Numbered from the stretch's first letter, positions 1-8,854 are shown. The stretch: 13,699 nt of DNA from Bacteroidales bacterium (GCA_007119075.1 SKQJ01000264.1:1-13699); one strand, 5' to 3'. Notes: generated by a model from the letters alone, not told the origin. Translations and numbers: made by a program.

Positions 1-2898
1 CAGCAAATTGCTATAGGTGATCAGAGAGTTTTTAATATTACTATGGAGGAAGATGTGCTTGCTCTTGAAGAACTTGTTGTAGTCGGATATGGTACACAAC
101 GAAGAGTTAATCTCACAGGAAGTTTATCAATTATTGAAAGTGAAGAACTACAGGAGATAGCGGTCCCCCAAATTTCACAAGGGCTTATGGGGAGATCTCC
201 GGGTGTATTCATTTATAATCATTCCGGACAGCCTGGCGAAAATAATACTCTCCTAAATGTAAGGGGTTTTGGCGAACCTCTTATTATTGTTGATGGATCT
301 CCGGTTTCTGCTTCCTACATGAATAATCTTGAACCCGGGGATATTGAGAGTTTTAATGTCCTTAAAGATGCATCTGCTGCGGCAATTTACGGTGCAAGGG
401 CAGGCAATGGGGTAATTCTTATCACAACAAAACGTGGCAGGGTTTCCGCACCTGAGTTTAGTTATAGTGGACATTATAGTCAGCAGTTTTTTACCATGAT
501 CCCTGAAAGAGTGGGATCATACGAATATGCTGCAATGTATAATGTAGGGCTTGCTATTACTGAAGGAGGCAATCCGATGTGGACTGAAGAGGAGGTCCAG
601 AAATTTAGAGATGGCTCTGACCCCATTAATTATCCTAACACGGACTGGTGGCGGGAGACACTAAAAGATAATACTCCTCTGCACCAGCATAACTTAAGTG
701 TAAGGGGGGGGACGGATAGGGTTAGATACTTTGGCTCCCTTGGGTTTATGAATGAAAAAGGTATGCATGTGTCAGACGATATCAATCATGATCGCTTTTC
801 ACTTCGCTCAAATATTGATGTAGCGCTTACTTCAAGACTTGATATAGGCATTGATATTTCCTTGACTAATCAGGATTACATCGGACCGAGCCATACACTT
901 GAGGGCGCCCAGCCATGGTTTTTATTTGATGGAGTAATGTCAAGGATCTGGCGTTCCCGCCCTTTTGCCAGAAATTATGATCATCCCGATCCTCAATATC
1001 TTACCGCGATGCTAGGAGGATTGACTGTAAGTCCATATCATCTCGGTTTCATTGACCGGGTCGGGTTTAATGAATGGAACAGGTTGTTTGGATTTGCCAA
1101 ACTCAATGCATCCTACGATCTGCCTTATGGTTTTGGGGTAAGGGCAATATTTGACCTAAACCGCACTTATTACAGGGATCGTTTAAGACATTTGGAAGGA
1201 AGAATGTATGACCGTGACGAAGAGACCGGTCAGTATATTTACAGACGATCGATTGCTTCCTATAATATATTACAGGAGACGAACAGCATTAACAACAATC
1301 TCAACCAGCAATATTTCCTTACATGGGACAGATCTTTTGAAAACCATGAGCTGAATGCATTGTTCGTTCATGAAAGGCTGTATGATCATTATGATTATCT
1401 CTATGGCTCACGAAGAGATTTCGAATTTCCCCTGAATTACCTTTTTGCAGGTCCTGATGCTAACAAAGATAACCAGGGTTATGCAACAGAAGGTGGACGG
1501 GAGTCATATATTACCAGACTTAATTATATTCTCTTGGGCCGGTATTTATTCGAGTATACAGGCCGTTGGGACGGGTCACCTAAATTTCCCGCCGATTCGA
1601 GATGGGGGTTTTTCCCTTCTGCCTCCGTTGGATGGTTAATTTCACAAGAAGGATTTATGGACGGCATCAACCATATTGTCCCAAACCTGAAACTCCGTGC
1701 TTCACATGGTAGACTTGGGTACGATGCTGCGGGAGCCTTTCAGTATCTTTCAACTTTCTCAATCCGGTCCAGATATATGTATCAAAATCAACTGGCCTCG
1801 GGCATTCGTGCAGATGCTTTACCCAATCCCGGCATAACATGGGAGAAAATGACGACTTCAAACGTAGGTCTGGATATAAGTCTGTTTTCCAATCGGTTGC
1901 TGGATCTTAGCATAGACTACTTTTACCGGTTGCGAACAGATGTCCTTGGTACCCGAATTCTTGCCGTACCCGATGTTGTCGGAGCAACTCTGCCACGGGA
2001 GAACATCAATGAATATGATAACAGAGGCTGGGAGTTTATTGCGGTTCACCGGAATAATGTAGGAGAAGTGAATTACAGGATTGGTGGGAATATATCAACT
2101 AACAGGGAAAAGCTCGTTTACCGGGATCAGGCAGAATACGCTACAATGGAAGCTTACCGCCGGGGCAATATGATTGGAGAATGGACCGATAGGCTATGGA
2201 CATACCCAACTGATGGCCTCTTCAAATCACAGGAGGAAATAGATAATTGGGCTGATATTGATGGTCAGGGCAACCGAACAATTCAGATTGGAGATATTAA
2301 ATATGTAGATTATAATGGTGATGGGCGAATTACTCCAGAAGATATGATAGTTGCCGGAAGAGGATCCATGCCAAGGTTGATATATGGGATTGATTTCTCC
2401 TTATCATGGAACAATTTTGATTTTATGATGCTTTGGCAGGGAGCCGGTTTATATACTATGAATTTGAGGCAACATATTCAATTTACCTCACCATTCTGGG
2501 CTTCAAACACTCCGCTTATGTATATGTACGAAAATATGTATACACCTGAGAATCCATGGATGCCGGCCAATACTGAAGGCGCTACATGGCCCAGGTACGG
2601 GACCGATGCCTTTAACAGGTCTCATACAAACTATAACCGGGGTAGTCAGTTCTGGTTAGAGGATGGAGCCTATGTCAGGCTTAAGAATGTTCAATTAGGC
2701 TATAATATTCCCTCTGGTTATTTAACTCCTATGGGGATTAATAATTTAAAAATTTATGTGTCCGGTTATAACTTACTTACGATTAGTAAGTTTAAAGACA
2801 TTGTCGATCCGGAGATACATCGCTCTCCCGCCCAGGAGTTTGGTGCCTATTATCCTACAATGGCCAATATGGCATTTGGGGTTCAAATGAATTTTTAA
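1..2898 (+). CDS. SusC/RagA-family TonB-dependent outer-membrane receptor, 5' end missing
   Basis: This is the outer-membrane barrel of a SusC/SusD pair, which imports its ligand with TonB/ExbBD energy. The frame is already open at base 1, so the gene starts upstream of the window. The signal peptide and most of the N-terminal carboxypeptidase-regulatory-like domain are absent. What is present begins with the last strand of that domain, followed by EELVVVGYGTQ (about 67-99), the usual junction to the plug. The plug follows, with NVRGFGEPLIIVDGSP and LKDASAAAIYGARAGNGVIL, both classic SusC signatures. The rest is a barrel of about 800 residues, with a DYNGDGRITPED loop near 2311 of the kind often seen in SusC proteins. 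It ends in Phe (QMNF), as expected for BAM-dependent insertion. The stop is 20 nt before the SusD start. The ligand cannot be read from the sequence; the downstream genes suggest nucleosides or ribosides. An internal Met at 43 is not the true start. Confidence 0.96.
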   Translation, partial: QQIAIGDQRVFNITMEEDVLALEELVVVGYGTQRRVNLTGSLSIIESEELQEIAVPQISQGLMGRSPGVFIYNHSGQPGENNTLLNVRGFGEPLIIVDGSPVSASYMNNLEPGDIESFNVLKDASAAAIYGARAGNGVILITTKRGRVSAPEFSYSGHYSQQFFTMIPERVGSYEYAAMYNVGLAITEGGNPMWTEEEVQKFRDGSDPINYPNTDWWRETLKDNTPLHQHNLSVRGGTDRVRYFGSLGFMNEKGMHVSDDINHDRFSLRSNIDVALTSRLDIGIDISLTNQDYIGPSHTLEGAQPWFLFDGVMSRIWRSRPFARNYDHPDPQYLTAMLGGLTVSPYHLGFIDRVGFNEWNRLFGFAKLNASYDLPYGFGVRAIFDLNRTYYRDRLRHLEGRMYDRDEETGQYIYRRSIASYNILQETNSINNNLNQQYFLTWDRSFENHELNALFVHERLYDHYDYLYGSRRDFEFPLNYLFAGPDANKDNQGYATEGGRESYITRLNYILLGRYLFEYTGRWDGSPKFPADSRWGFFPSASVGWLISQEGFMDGINHIVPNLKLRASHGRLGYDAAGAFQYLSTFSIRSRYMYQNQLASGIRADALPNPGITWEKMTTSNVGLDISLFSNRLLDLSIDYFYRLRTDVLGTRILAVPDVVGATLPRENINEYDNRGWEFIAVHRNNVGEVNYRIGGNISTNREKLVYRDQAEYATMEAYRRGNMIGEWTDRLWTYPTDGLFKSQEEIDNWADIDGQGNRTIQIGDIKYVDYNGDGRITPEDMIVAGRGSMPRLIYGIDFSLSWNNFDFMMLWQGAGLYTMNLRQHIQFTSPFWASNTPLMYMYENMYTPENPWMPANTEGATWPRYGTDAFNRSHTNYNRGSQFWLEDGAYVRLKNVQLGYNIPSGYLTPMGINNLKIYVSGYNLLTISKFKDIVDPEIHRSPAQEFGAYYPTMANMAFGVQMNF

Positions 2899-2918
2899 AT
2901 TTAAAAATAGACAGAATT

Positions 2919-4658
2919 ATGAAAAAAATTAAATATATATTGTTTTTATCGCTTTTCATCAGCTTTTCATGTGGTGAAGACGTATTTGAACTGACGCCTC
3001 TGGATAAAATATCAGATGCTGACGTTTGGAATGACCCGGCGCTCATGCGGAGTTATTTGACCGATGTTTATCAGAAACTCCCCTTCAATAACAGACTTGC
3101 ACAAGGTAGGGGTACTCTTGATACCAGAACAGACATAGGAACAACAAATGTAGGTAATCTTAATGCTGAAACATCAGGTGCTGTTTCCCGCACCCATGAT
3201 GCGCGGCCGTTTTGGCGGTACGATATCATCCGTGAACTTAACATTTTCCTTGAAAGACTTGTCGATGCTGAAATTCCACAGATGGAAAAAAATCAGTTTG
3301 AAGGAGAAGCAAGGGTCTTGCGTGCTATGGTTTATTACGAAAAACAAATCAGGTATGGAGGGGTCCCTCTGGTTGATGTCCCATTAAATCCTTTTGCACC
3401 GATCGATCAGAAGTATACTCTTCGCAGCACAGAGGAACAAATTGCTGATTTTATTGACAATGACCTTAGCCTGGCTATCCAGTTATTATCTGAAGATACC
3501 AGGCCTCTTGGAAGAATAAATAAATGGACAGCCTATGCTTTCAAGGCCAGGGCTAATCTGTATTCGGCATCTATCGCAAAGTACGGTAATGTTCAGATCA
3601 ATGGTTTGGTAGGTATACCTTCAGCCAGGGCGAATGAATTTTATAATAACGCCTCAAATGCTGCAAATACTGTTATACAATCAGGCAAGTATGAACTTTT
3701 TAACCAGCATGATGACAAATCTGAAAATTACAGGCTGCTTTTTGTTACTGCAGATAATAGTGAGGCGATATTTTCAAAACTCTATGACGGGGTAATACTA
3801 TCTCATCAGCATAATATTCATCATTTGCCACCGAGTATTGCCGGAGGTCATGGTGCGTTTTCAAATCCCCTCTATGATTATATTGTAGCTACTGAAAAAA
3901 TCGATGGTTCAACCGATCCGCCGCTTATTGGGCCGGAGCATTTGTATAATTCTGCTTATCAGGCGTTTGAGGACCGAGATCCCAGAATCCATGCCGTGGT
4001 ATTTTTCGACGGGGATGTATTTGCTGGTCACGAGATAAGAACTTATGAAGGAATAGATCCAAGTCCGGTACCAAATCCAAGTAATATTCTGAGCACTTAT
4101 GGGGAAACTTATAATGGGATTCCACAGGTTGCAGAAGATTCCAGGCTTATGCCCTTTGACGATAAGTCTCCCAGGTCCGGTCTGATGTTGAAGAAAAACA
4201 TGAGCGATAATGTTTTTCAGGCTTATGTTGGAACTCCCTGGATCGAATTAAGGCTAGGTGAGGTATATCTGATCAGGGCCGAGGCTGAATTTGAACTTGG
4301 CAACCTTGAGGAGGCAGCAACTGCTTTAAATGCAACACGTGAAAGAGCGGGGATGAGCCTTGTTGATGCAAGTACAATTTCTCTGGATCGTGTCCGTACT
4401 GAAAGGATGTCAGAACTGGCCTGGGAAGAACAAAGATGGTGGGATCTGAGAAGATGGCGTATTGCCGAAGAAGTGCTTAACATCCGCACAATGCAGGGTT
4501 TAAGAACAATTCTCCATTACGAGACAGGACAATATTATTTCTTGCCTGTTGATGCAGAGCCATTTGCCCGGACATTCAGCCCCGAACACTATTATAATCC
4601 CATAACTGATCAAAGAAGAAATAATAATCCGGATTTATTGGAAAATCCCGGGTATTAA
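2919..4658 (+). CDS. SusD/RagB-family surface lipoprotein, partner of the SusC receptor
   Basis: This is the ligand-binding lid of the SusCD importer, 579 residues. The N-terminus is a lipoprotein signal with the lipid-modified Cys at residue 18 (FISFSC), followed by acidic residues (GED) that fit surface export in Bacteroidota. The N-terminal SusD-like domain follows (about 20-230, starting FELTPLDKISDADVW). The SusD/RagB C-terminal domain (about 300-579) includes IELRLGEVYLIRAEAEFELG and the WEEQRWWDLRRWR helix, and the protein ends in NPDLLENPGY. The TPR-like helical fold is known for the family. Its length is normal. It sits 20 nt after susC and 24 nt before the DUF3823-type gene, so the three are very likely co-transcribed. 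Binding residues for a specific ligand cannot be assigned. Its C-terminus is clearly different from the SusD remnant at 13229-13417. Confidence 0.96.
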   Translation: MKKIKYILFLSLFISFSCGEDVFELTPLDKISDADVWNDPALMRSYLTDVYQKLPFNNRLAQGRGTLDTRTDIGTTNVGNLNAETSGAVSRTHDARPFWRYDIIRELNIFLERLVDAEIPQMEKNQFEGEARVLRAMVYYEKQIRYGGVPLVDVPLNPFAPIDQKYTLRSTEEQIADFIDNDLSLAIQLLSEDTRPLGRINKWTAYAFKARANLYSASIAKYGNVQINGLVGIPSARANEFYNNASNAANTVIQSGKYELFNQHDDKSENYRLLFVTADNSEAIFSKLYDGVILSHQHNIHHLPPSIAGGHGAFSNPLYDYIVATEKIDGSTDPPLIGPEHLYNSAYQAFEDRDPRIHAVVFFDGDVFAGHEIRTYEGIDPSPVPNPSNILSTYGETYNGIPQVAEDSRLMPFDDKSPRSGLMLKKNMSDNVFQAYVGTPWIELRLGEVYLIRAEAEFELGNLEEAATALNATRERAGMSLVDASTISLDRVRTERMSELAWEEQRWWDLRRWRIAEEVLNIRTMQGLRTILHYETGQYYFLPVDAEPFARTFSPEHYYNPITDQRRNNNPDLLENPGY

Positions 4659-4682
4659 GAGAAATTTAAAATATAAGATATT

Positions 4683-5378
4683 ATGAAAAAATTAATTTCA
4701 ATAAGATATTCTGCAACTGGTCTGGCTGTAATGCTTCTGTTTTTGGCCAGTTGTGTAGATCCAATATACGATTATGGCTACGATGGCGAGCTTACCGGAA
4801 GTATTTTAGATCCCAATGGGAATATTGTTTCGGGAGATATTAAGGTCGCTACGTTTGCAGTGCATGCCCATGGAGAACTCGATCATGATCCTATGGTGTT
4901 AAGAATTAAAGGTGATGGCACCTATGCTAACACCAAACTTTACCCTCAATCATATGAAGTCAGCCTTGTCGGGCCTTTTATTGAATCACCGGTTCCACCG
5001 GTGACTGTAGATTTGACCGGTGGTAAAAAAATCGAAAAAGATTTTACTGTTACCCCGTTTCTGACAATTTCTGAACCTTCAATCGCTGGAAATCCATCCT
5101 CAAATCAGATAAGTGTTAATTACACTATCACTGGAAATGGGGGGGAAACTGCTGACATAAGAGAAATTTATGTCAGCACGGTATCATGGCCTACCAGAAC
5201 CACCGGCTCGGGAGCCGGCTATTTTACCCGGTTAGCCGAATTGGACGATAATCAGGGGACAGCAATAATAGACGGCCTGCAGCCTAATACCCAATATTTT
5301 GTCCGCATAGGAGCAAGAGCAGCAGGTCAGGGTTTTTTCAATCACAGCACGCAGATTCCTGTTACTACGGCAAATTAA
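4683..5378 (+). CDS. DUF3823-type lipoprotein of the SusCD module
   Basis: This 231-residue protein has a lipoprotein signal ending in LFLASC, with Cys at residue 24, followed by VDPIYDYGYDGELTGSILD. The N-terminal part (about 27-118) is a carboxypeptidase-regulatory/transthyretin-like beta domain, and the C-terminal part (about 125-229) is a fibronectin-like beta domain ending in LQPNTQYFVRIGARA. This arrangement matches the two-domain DUF3823 lipoproteins often encoded directly after SusC/SusD in Bacteroidota. They are thought to be accessory surface proteins of the uptake complex, but a defined biochemical role is not known to me. It starts 24 nt after the SusD stop and is followed by the longest gap in the window, so it may be the last gene of the uptake transcript. 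The family call is from memory of the sequence pattern. Confidence 0.82.
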   Translation: MKKLISIRYSATGLAVMLLFLASCVDPIYDYGYDGELTGSILDPNGNIVSGDIKVATFAVHAHGELDHDPMVLRIKGDGTYANTKLYPQSYEVSLVGPFIESPVPPVTVDLTGGKKIEKDFTVTPFLTISEPSIAGNPSSNQISVNYTITGNGGETADIREIYVSTVSWPTRTTGSGAGYFTRLAELDDNQGTAIIDGLQPNTQYFVRIGARAAGQGFFNHSTQIPVTTAN

Positions 5379-5383
5379 TTTGA

Positions 5384-5590
5384 CTCCAGAAACTTGATGA
5401 ACCATAATGTTCGATTTTTGGTATGGAATATAAAAAAAAGCTGCATCTACTGATTCATGAAAGATCACCGAAATATTTTACAACTATCGGCATGTTGTAA
5501 AAAGTAATCTCATGCTTATTAAGAATCAGTATGCAGATACAAATCCAAATTAAAATCGAACATTTTGGTTTCAAGGTATTATTTCTGTAG
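5384..5590. repeat. Long imperfect inverted repeat (fold-back element) between uptake and hydrolase genes
   Basis: About 207 bp fold on themselves around position 5489. The matching blocks, left arm with right arm, are: 5384-5392 with 5582-5590 (8 of 9), 5394-5397 with 5571-5574, 5400-5404 with 5566-5570, 5406-5418 with 5552-5564 (13 of 13, AATGTTCGATTTT), 5419-5421 with 5545-5547, 5441-5446 with 5531-5536, 5449-5456 with 5523-5530 (8 of 8, ACTGATTC), 5457-5460 with 5510-5513, and the core 5476-5484 with 5494-5502 (9 of 9, TTTTACAAC). The blocks keep the same order in both arms and are separated by small bulges, so the arms look like one sequence duplicated in inverted orientation and then diverged. 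It could be a MITE-like element, a structured leader or attenuator RNA, or a regulatory palindrome. No clear target-site duplication was seen. Confidence 0.72.
5476..5502. promoter_or_regulatory. Perfect 9-bp dyad at the centre of the fold-back element
   Basis: TTTTACAAC and its exact reverse complement GTTGTAAAA flank a 9-nt spacer. The A/T-rich symmetric arms could be an operator for a dimeric regulator of the hydrolase genes, or simply the tip of the longer hairpin. No T-run follows it, so it is not a typical intrinsic terminator. Function is inferred only. Confidence 0.35.
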
Positions 5591-5654
5591 CTAACCTGTA
5601 AAAATAAATCCATGGTGGCTGTTTTTATCAGGTTCAAACCATTTTTCTACTGTA

Positions 5655-6650
5655 ATGATAATCTCAATTATTTTATCCCTATCCATAATCGGGGTCTCCA
5701 TTCTGAATTTAGATTCAAATAAAGAACGCAATAATGTGAATGGAGGTGCTATGATCATTTTTGACTCAGATATGGGTCCCGATTATGATGATGTTGGGGC
5801 TCTTGCCATGCTGCATGCTTTATCTGACTTTGGTGAGTGTGAAATTTTGGCAACTGTCGTAAGCAACCGGTATCCGGCAAATGCTGCCATAACAGAAGCA
5901 ATTAACCGATATTTTAAAAGACCGGATATACCTGTTGGCATAGCTGGTAGTAAAGCTCCTTATTTAGCACCATCGAACCACTATACTGATTCCCTGGCAC
6001 AAATATTTTTAGGTGAAGTGAGATCCTCTGATGAATATCCTTCAAGTTTGGAAATTTATCGGAAAGTTTTATCCGCTCAATCTGATCATAGTGTAACAAT
6101 CGTTACAATCGGGTTTTTATCAAACATGAAAGAATTGCTTGAGTCCGGACCTGATGAATTTTCTCCCTTTTCGGGTGTTGAACTTATAAGCCGAAAGGTA
6201 AAAAAATTGGTGTCGATGGCTGGAATGTTGCCCCAGGGCCGTGAATATAATATTTACAGTCATGCAGAAGCCGGATATTATACATTTGCAAATTGGCCTA
6301 CTCAAATCCTTCTCAGCGGTTTTGAAGTCGGGAACCATATTTTGACGGGTAAGCCTGTCTCAAAAGCTGATACAATAAATAACCCTGTTGCATGGGCATA
6401 TAATTATAATTTCAGGACCAGGAATGAAACAAGTCGACAGTCATGGGATCAAACGGCTGTATTGGCAGCAGTCCGGGATCCCGAGAAATATTTTTACGTA
6501 TGTGGACCAGGGAGATTGATTGTTAATGAGGACGGCTCAAATTTTTGGGATCCGGAAACTGATGCTGGTCATTATTTTCTTGTGCATAAATACCCCTATG
6601 AAGTAATTGAGAAGATTCTTGATGATTTAATGGTGCATGAGCCAGATTAG
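5655..6650 (+). CDS. Exported nucleoside-hydrolase-family protein (NH1)
   Basis: The IU-nucleoside hydrolase family splits the N-glycosidic bond of nucleosides using an Asp-bound calcium ion. This 331-residue copy has the N-terminal metal motif DSDMGPDYDD (37-46) and a C-terminal metal Asp at 265 in RQSWDQTAV. The Asn-bearing segment REYNIYSHAEAG matches the ribose-contacting region of the family. The usual GPLTN motif is degenerate here (GFLSN). An uncharged hydrophobic segment (about 2-18) suggests a signal peptide or membrane anchor. No upstream in-frame ATG exists before a stop at 5592. An alternative start at 5751 (Met33) is preceded by GGAGGT and would give a cytoplasmic protein just before the metal motif. 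It is the first gene after the fold-back element and lies 85 nt before a related gene, NH2. Substrate is not established; the residue before Asp265 is Trp instead of the classical His. Confidence 0.88.
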   Translation: MIISIILSLSIIGVSILNLDSNKERNNVNGGAMIIFDSDMGPDYDDVGALAMLHALSDFGECEILATVVSNRYPANAAITEAINRYFKRPDIPVGIAGSKAPYLAPSNHYTDSLAQIFLGEVRSSDEYPSSLEIYRKVLSAQSDHSVTIVTIGFLSNMKELLESGPDEFSPFSGVELISRKVKKLVSMAGMLPQGREYNIYSHAEAGYYTFANWPTQILLSGFEVGNHILTGKPVSKADTINNPVAWAYNYNFRTRNETSRQSWDQTAVLAAVRDPEKYFYVCGPGRLIVNEDGSNFWDPETDAGHYFLVHKYPYEVIEKILDDLMVHEPD

Positions 6651-6652
6651 TT

Positions 6653-6692
6653 ATTCGGGAATCCATCCCGGTCACTTGCAGGGGTGACGAAT
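6653..6692 (+). other. Compact structured element between NH1 and NH2
   Basis: The short gap can fold as a three-way junction. ATTC (6653-6656) pairs with GAAT (6689-6692), GGGA (6657-6660) with TCCC (6666-6669), and GTCAC (6671-6675) with GTGAC (6684-6688). It is followed by TTTGATTT, too weak a T-tract for a confident terminator. It could be a processing or attenuation hairpin inside the operon. The pairing is visible in the sequence, but the role is a guess. Confidence 0.3.
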
Positions 6693-6735
6693 TTTGATTT
6701 GAAATATTAATTGAAGAATTTAAAACATCATTATA

Positions 6736-7776
6736 ATGAGATTATTACTTAAATATTTAGTGTTAGGTGGTATTATCCTTTTCTCATATCAGGTTTATGC
6801 AATTTCACAAGATGATCCACTTAAAATTATACTTGATACCGATATGGGATCTGATTGTGATGATGCAGGGGCGCTCGCATTGTTACATGTGTATGCCGAT
6901 CTAGGTCTGGTTGACATAATTGGTTGCATATACAGTTCCGGAAAGGTTCCCTACGGAGCAGGAATAATTGAAGCAATAAATATTTATTATGGAAGGCCTG
7001 ATATACCCATCGGCGCCTATTATGGAGATGAAGTTGGTGATCCGGTCGATAAAATGACCGCAGGCAAGTTAGTTCGTGATTCTGTTGCATTTGGGAATAG
7101 AATTATTCATAATACTGACGCCGAGGAACAAACCCGGCTTAACAGGAAAATGCTTGCCAATAGCGATGATCATAGCATAACATACATTACAATTGGTCAC
7201 ACAAAAGGTCTTTATGAATTGCTCGTTTCCGAACCGGATGAAATTTCTCCGCTATCTGGTCATGAACTGGTAAGCCGCAAAATAGTCAGATGGATCGCAA
7301 TGGGAGGAGTAGGGGCCATCAATGAAAATCAGGATTTTGTTAATGACTGGAATCTGTTCCGTAATGAAACTGCCATTTACTCAAAATATTTGGCTGAAAA
7401 CTTCCCCCGGCCGGTTTATTATTCTGATGGCGGGACAAATGTTTTGACAGGAAAATCACTTAAATATACTCCATCCGGGAATATAGTAAGAACGGTTTAC
7501 AGGGACTGGTTGTGGAGTGTGCAAAAAAGAACCCTGGATGATCAGCGCCCTAGTTGGGACCTGATAGCTGTATATTACGCAGTCGAAGGCTTGGGTGATT
7601 TTCTGAAGTATTCCGGAAAAGGCTGGATGGAAATTGATCTTGAAAAAGGCGTACGATGGCGAAAAGGTGAGAGCGATGTCGAACAACATTTTATAGAGCA
7701 AAAGACCAATACTAATCAGAGTTTTGCTGATTATTTGAATGAAATGATCGGTAGAACACCTAAATATTACAAATAA
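6736..7776 (+). CDS. Secreted nucleoside-hydrolase-family protein (NH2)
   Basis: This 346-residue protein has a clear signal peptide (MRLLLKYLVLGGIILFSYQ, probable cleavage after VYA near residue 22), so it acts in the periplasm or outside. The metal motif is DTDMGSDCDD (34-43), the Asn segment is DWNLFRNETA, and the C-terminal metal Asp is 275 in RPSWDLIAV. It shares subtype features with NH1: the D-M-G-x-D-x-DD motif, an SPLSG/SPFSG segment, HSITYITIG/HSVTIVTIG and a VLTGK/ILTGK segment. The two probably arose by an old tandem duplication. The GPLTN motif is replaced by GHTKG, so substrate binding or activity may differ from textbook nucleosidases. It ends 16 nt before NH3, which indicates co-transcription. 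Confidence 0.9.
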   Translation: MRLLLKYLVLGGIILFSYQVYAISQDDPLKIILDTDMGSDCDDAGALALLHVYADLGLVDIIGCIYSSGKVPYGAGIIEAINIYYGRPDIPIGAYYGDEVGDPVDKMTAGKLVRDSVAFGNRIIHNTDAEEQTRLNRKMLANSDDHSITYITIGHTKGLYELLVSEPDEISPLSGHELVSRKIVRWIAMGGVGAINENQDFVNDWNLFRNETAIYSKYLAENFPRPVYYSDGGTNVLTGKSLKYTPSGNIVRTVYRDWLWSVQKRTLDDQRPSWDLIAVYYAVEGLGDFLKYSGKGWMEIDLEKGVRWRKGESDVEQHFIEQKTNTNQSFADYLNEMIGRTPKYYK

Positions 7777-7792
7777 TTAAACACTTAATATT

Positions 7793-8854
7793 ATGAGAAT
7801 ATTAAAATTCAATTTTTTTCTTACAAGAGGTATTTTATTATCAATAGTTGCTTTGTTGAACCTGAATTTCGCATGCACTGAAGGACTGGGTAGCAATACA
7901 CAGGATGCCTTCAAGCATCATGTCATATTTGATACAGATGCTAATAACGAGGTTGATGATCAGCATGCACTTGCCTATCTGTTATTTAGTGGCGATTATT
8001 TCGCCGTAGAAGGCATTACGGTTAATGCTACAAGCGGACCCGGGGGGTCCCGTGAGCCCTCTCATGTTGCTGAACATTTTGATGAGGCCAGGCGTGTAAT
8101 GCAGTTATGCGGTGTTTATGATAATATTCCCTTGTTTACAGGTGCTGATGGATCTTTCGAAGAAATCAGGAATTATATTGATGATCCAAATTTTGATGGT
8201 CATGAAGCAGTTGATTTTATAATAGAACAAGCTCTCAAAAACAGAGGTCAGGAATTAATCCTTCTTCCGGTAGGTAAACTTACCAATATTGCCCTTGCTT
8301 TACTCAAAGAACCTCGTATTGCAGATAATATCAGAATTGTCTGGCTGGGTTCAAATTACCCTCGGCCCGGAGAGCACAACCAATTTTGGGATGTCGAAGC
8401 AATGAATTTTATTCTCGATGTCGACGTTCCTTTTGAGATTGTTCTCGTGCGCGGCGGGGATCCCTCCGGGACCGCAGCGGTAAGAGTTACCCAGGCTCAG
8501 ATTATACACAGGATGCCCGGTAAAGGTCCCAGAATATCGGAACCAGTTACCGGTCGTCATGGCGGTACATTCTATAATTGGGGGGATTATTCGGCAAACC
8601 TTTTCGAGATGTACGGCATGGGTGGAAATCCTCCGGGCAGACCTTTGTATGATCAGGCTGCAGTTGCAATAGTTAAAAATCCTGAATGGGCGGAGAATTA
8701 TGAACATCCCGCTCCTCTGTATGTGGATGGTGAATGGGTAGAAAGGCCCGATAATGAAAGGGTAGTTACTATTTGGGAATGGTTTGATATTTATGGTATA
8801 ATCAATGATTATTTTGTCACCATGGATAATTATGTCCTGGTTGAGAGGCCATAA
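7793..8854 (+). CDS. Lipoprotein nucleoside-hydrolase-family protein (NH3)
   Basis: This 353-residue protein carries an N-terminal signal ending in NLNFAC, with a likely lipidated Cys at residue 28, which would tether the enzyme to a membrane. The metal motif is DTDANNEVDDQHALAY (D47, D49, D55, D56). The core has PVGKLTNIALAL, which corresponds to the family GPLTN motif, and WLGSNY, which corresponds to the MGG segment. The Asn segment is GEHNQFWDVEAMNF, and the C-terminal metal Asp is 287 in RPLYDQAAVAIV. All expected metal ligands are present; Tyr286 occupies the place of the classical His. It ends with a conserved tail (TIWEWFDIYGIINDYF) that NH4 shares almost exactly. By eye about three quarters of residues are identical to NH4, so the pair is a gene duplication now separated by the permease and ribokinase. 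Probable role: release of ribose from nucleosides outside the cytoplasm. Confidence 0.93.
   Translation: MRILKFNFFLTRGILLSIVALLNLNFACTEGLGSNTQDAFKHHVIFDTDANNEVDDQHALAYLLFSGDYFAVEGITVNATSGPGGSREPSHVAEHFDEARRVMQLCGVYDNIPLFTGADGSFEEIRNYIDDPNFDGHEAVDFIIEQALKNRGQELILLPVGKLTNIALALLKEPRIADNIRIVWLGSNYPRPGEHNQFWDVEAMNFILDVDVPFEIVLVRGGDPSGTAAVRVTQAQIIHRMPGKGPRISEPVTGRHGGTFYNWGDYSANLFEMYGMGGNPPGRPLYDQAAVAIVKNPEWAENYEHPAPLYVDGEWVERPDNERVVTIWEWFDIYGIINDYFVTMDNYVLVERP

Noticed and set aside
4995..5023. 8-bp inverted repeat CCACCGGT/ACCGGTGG followed by an A-run
   Set aside because: It lies inside the DUF3823-type coding region and is made of repeated Pro/Thr/Gly codons. There is no T-tract on the coding strand, so no terminator is claimed.
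5561..5590. Bacteroidota -33/-7 promoter candidate (TTTG and TATTTCTG)
   Set aside because: The spacing of 12 bases is too short for the TTTG/TAnnTTTG consensus, and the bases are part of the fold-back arm.
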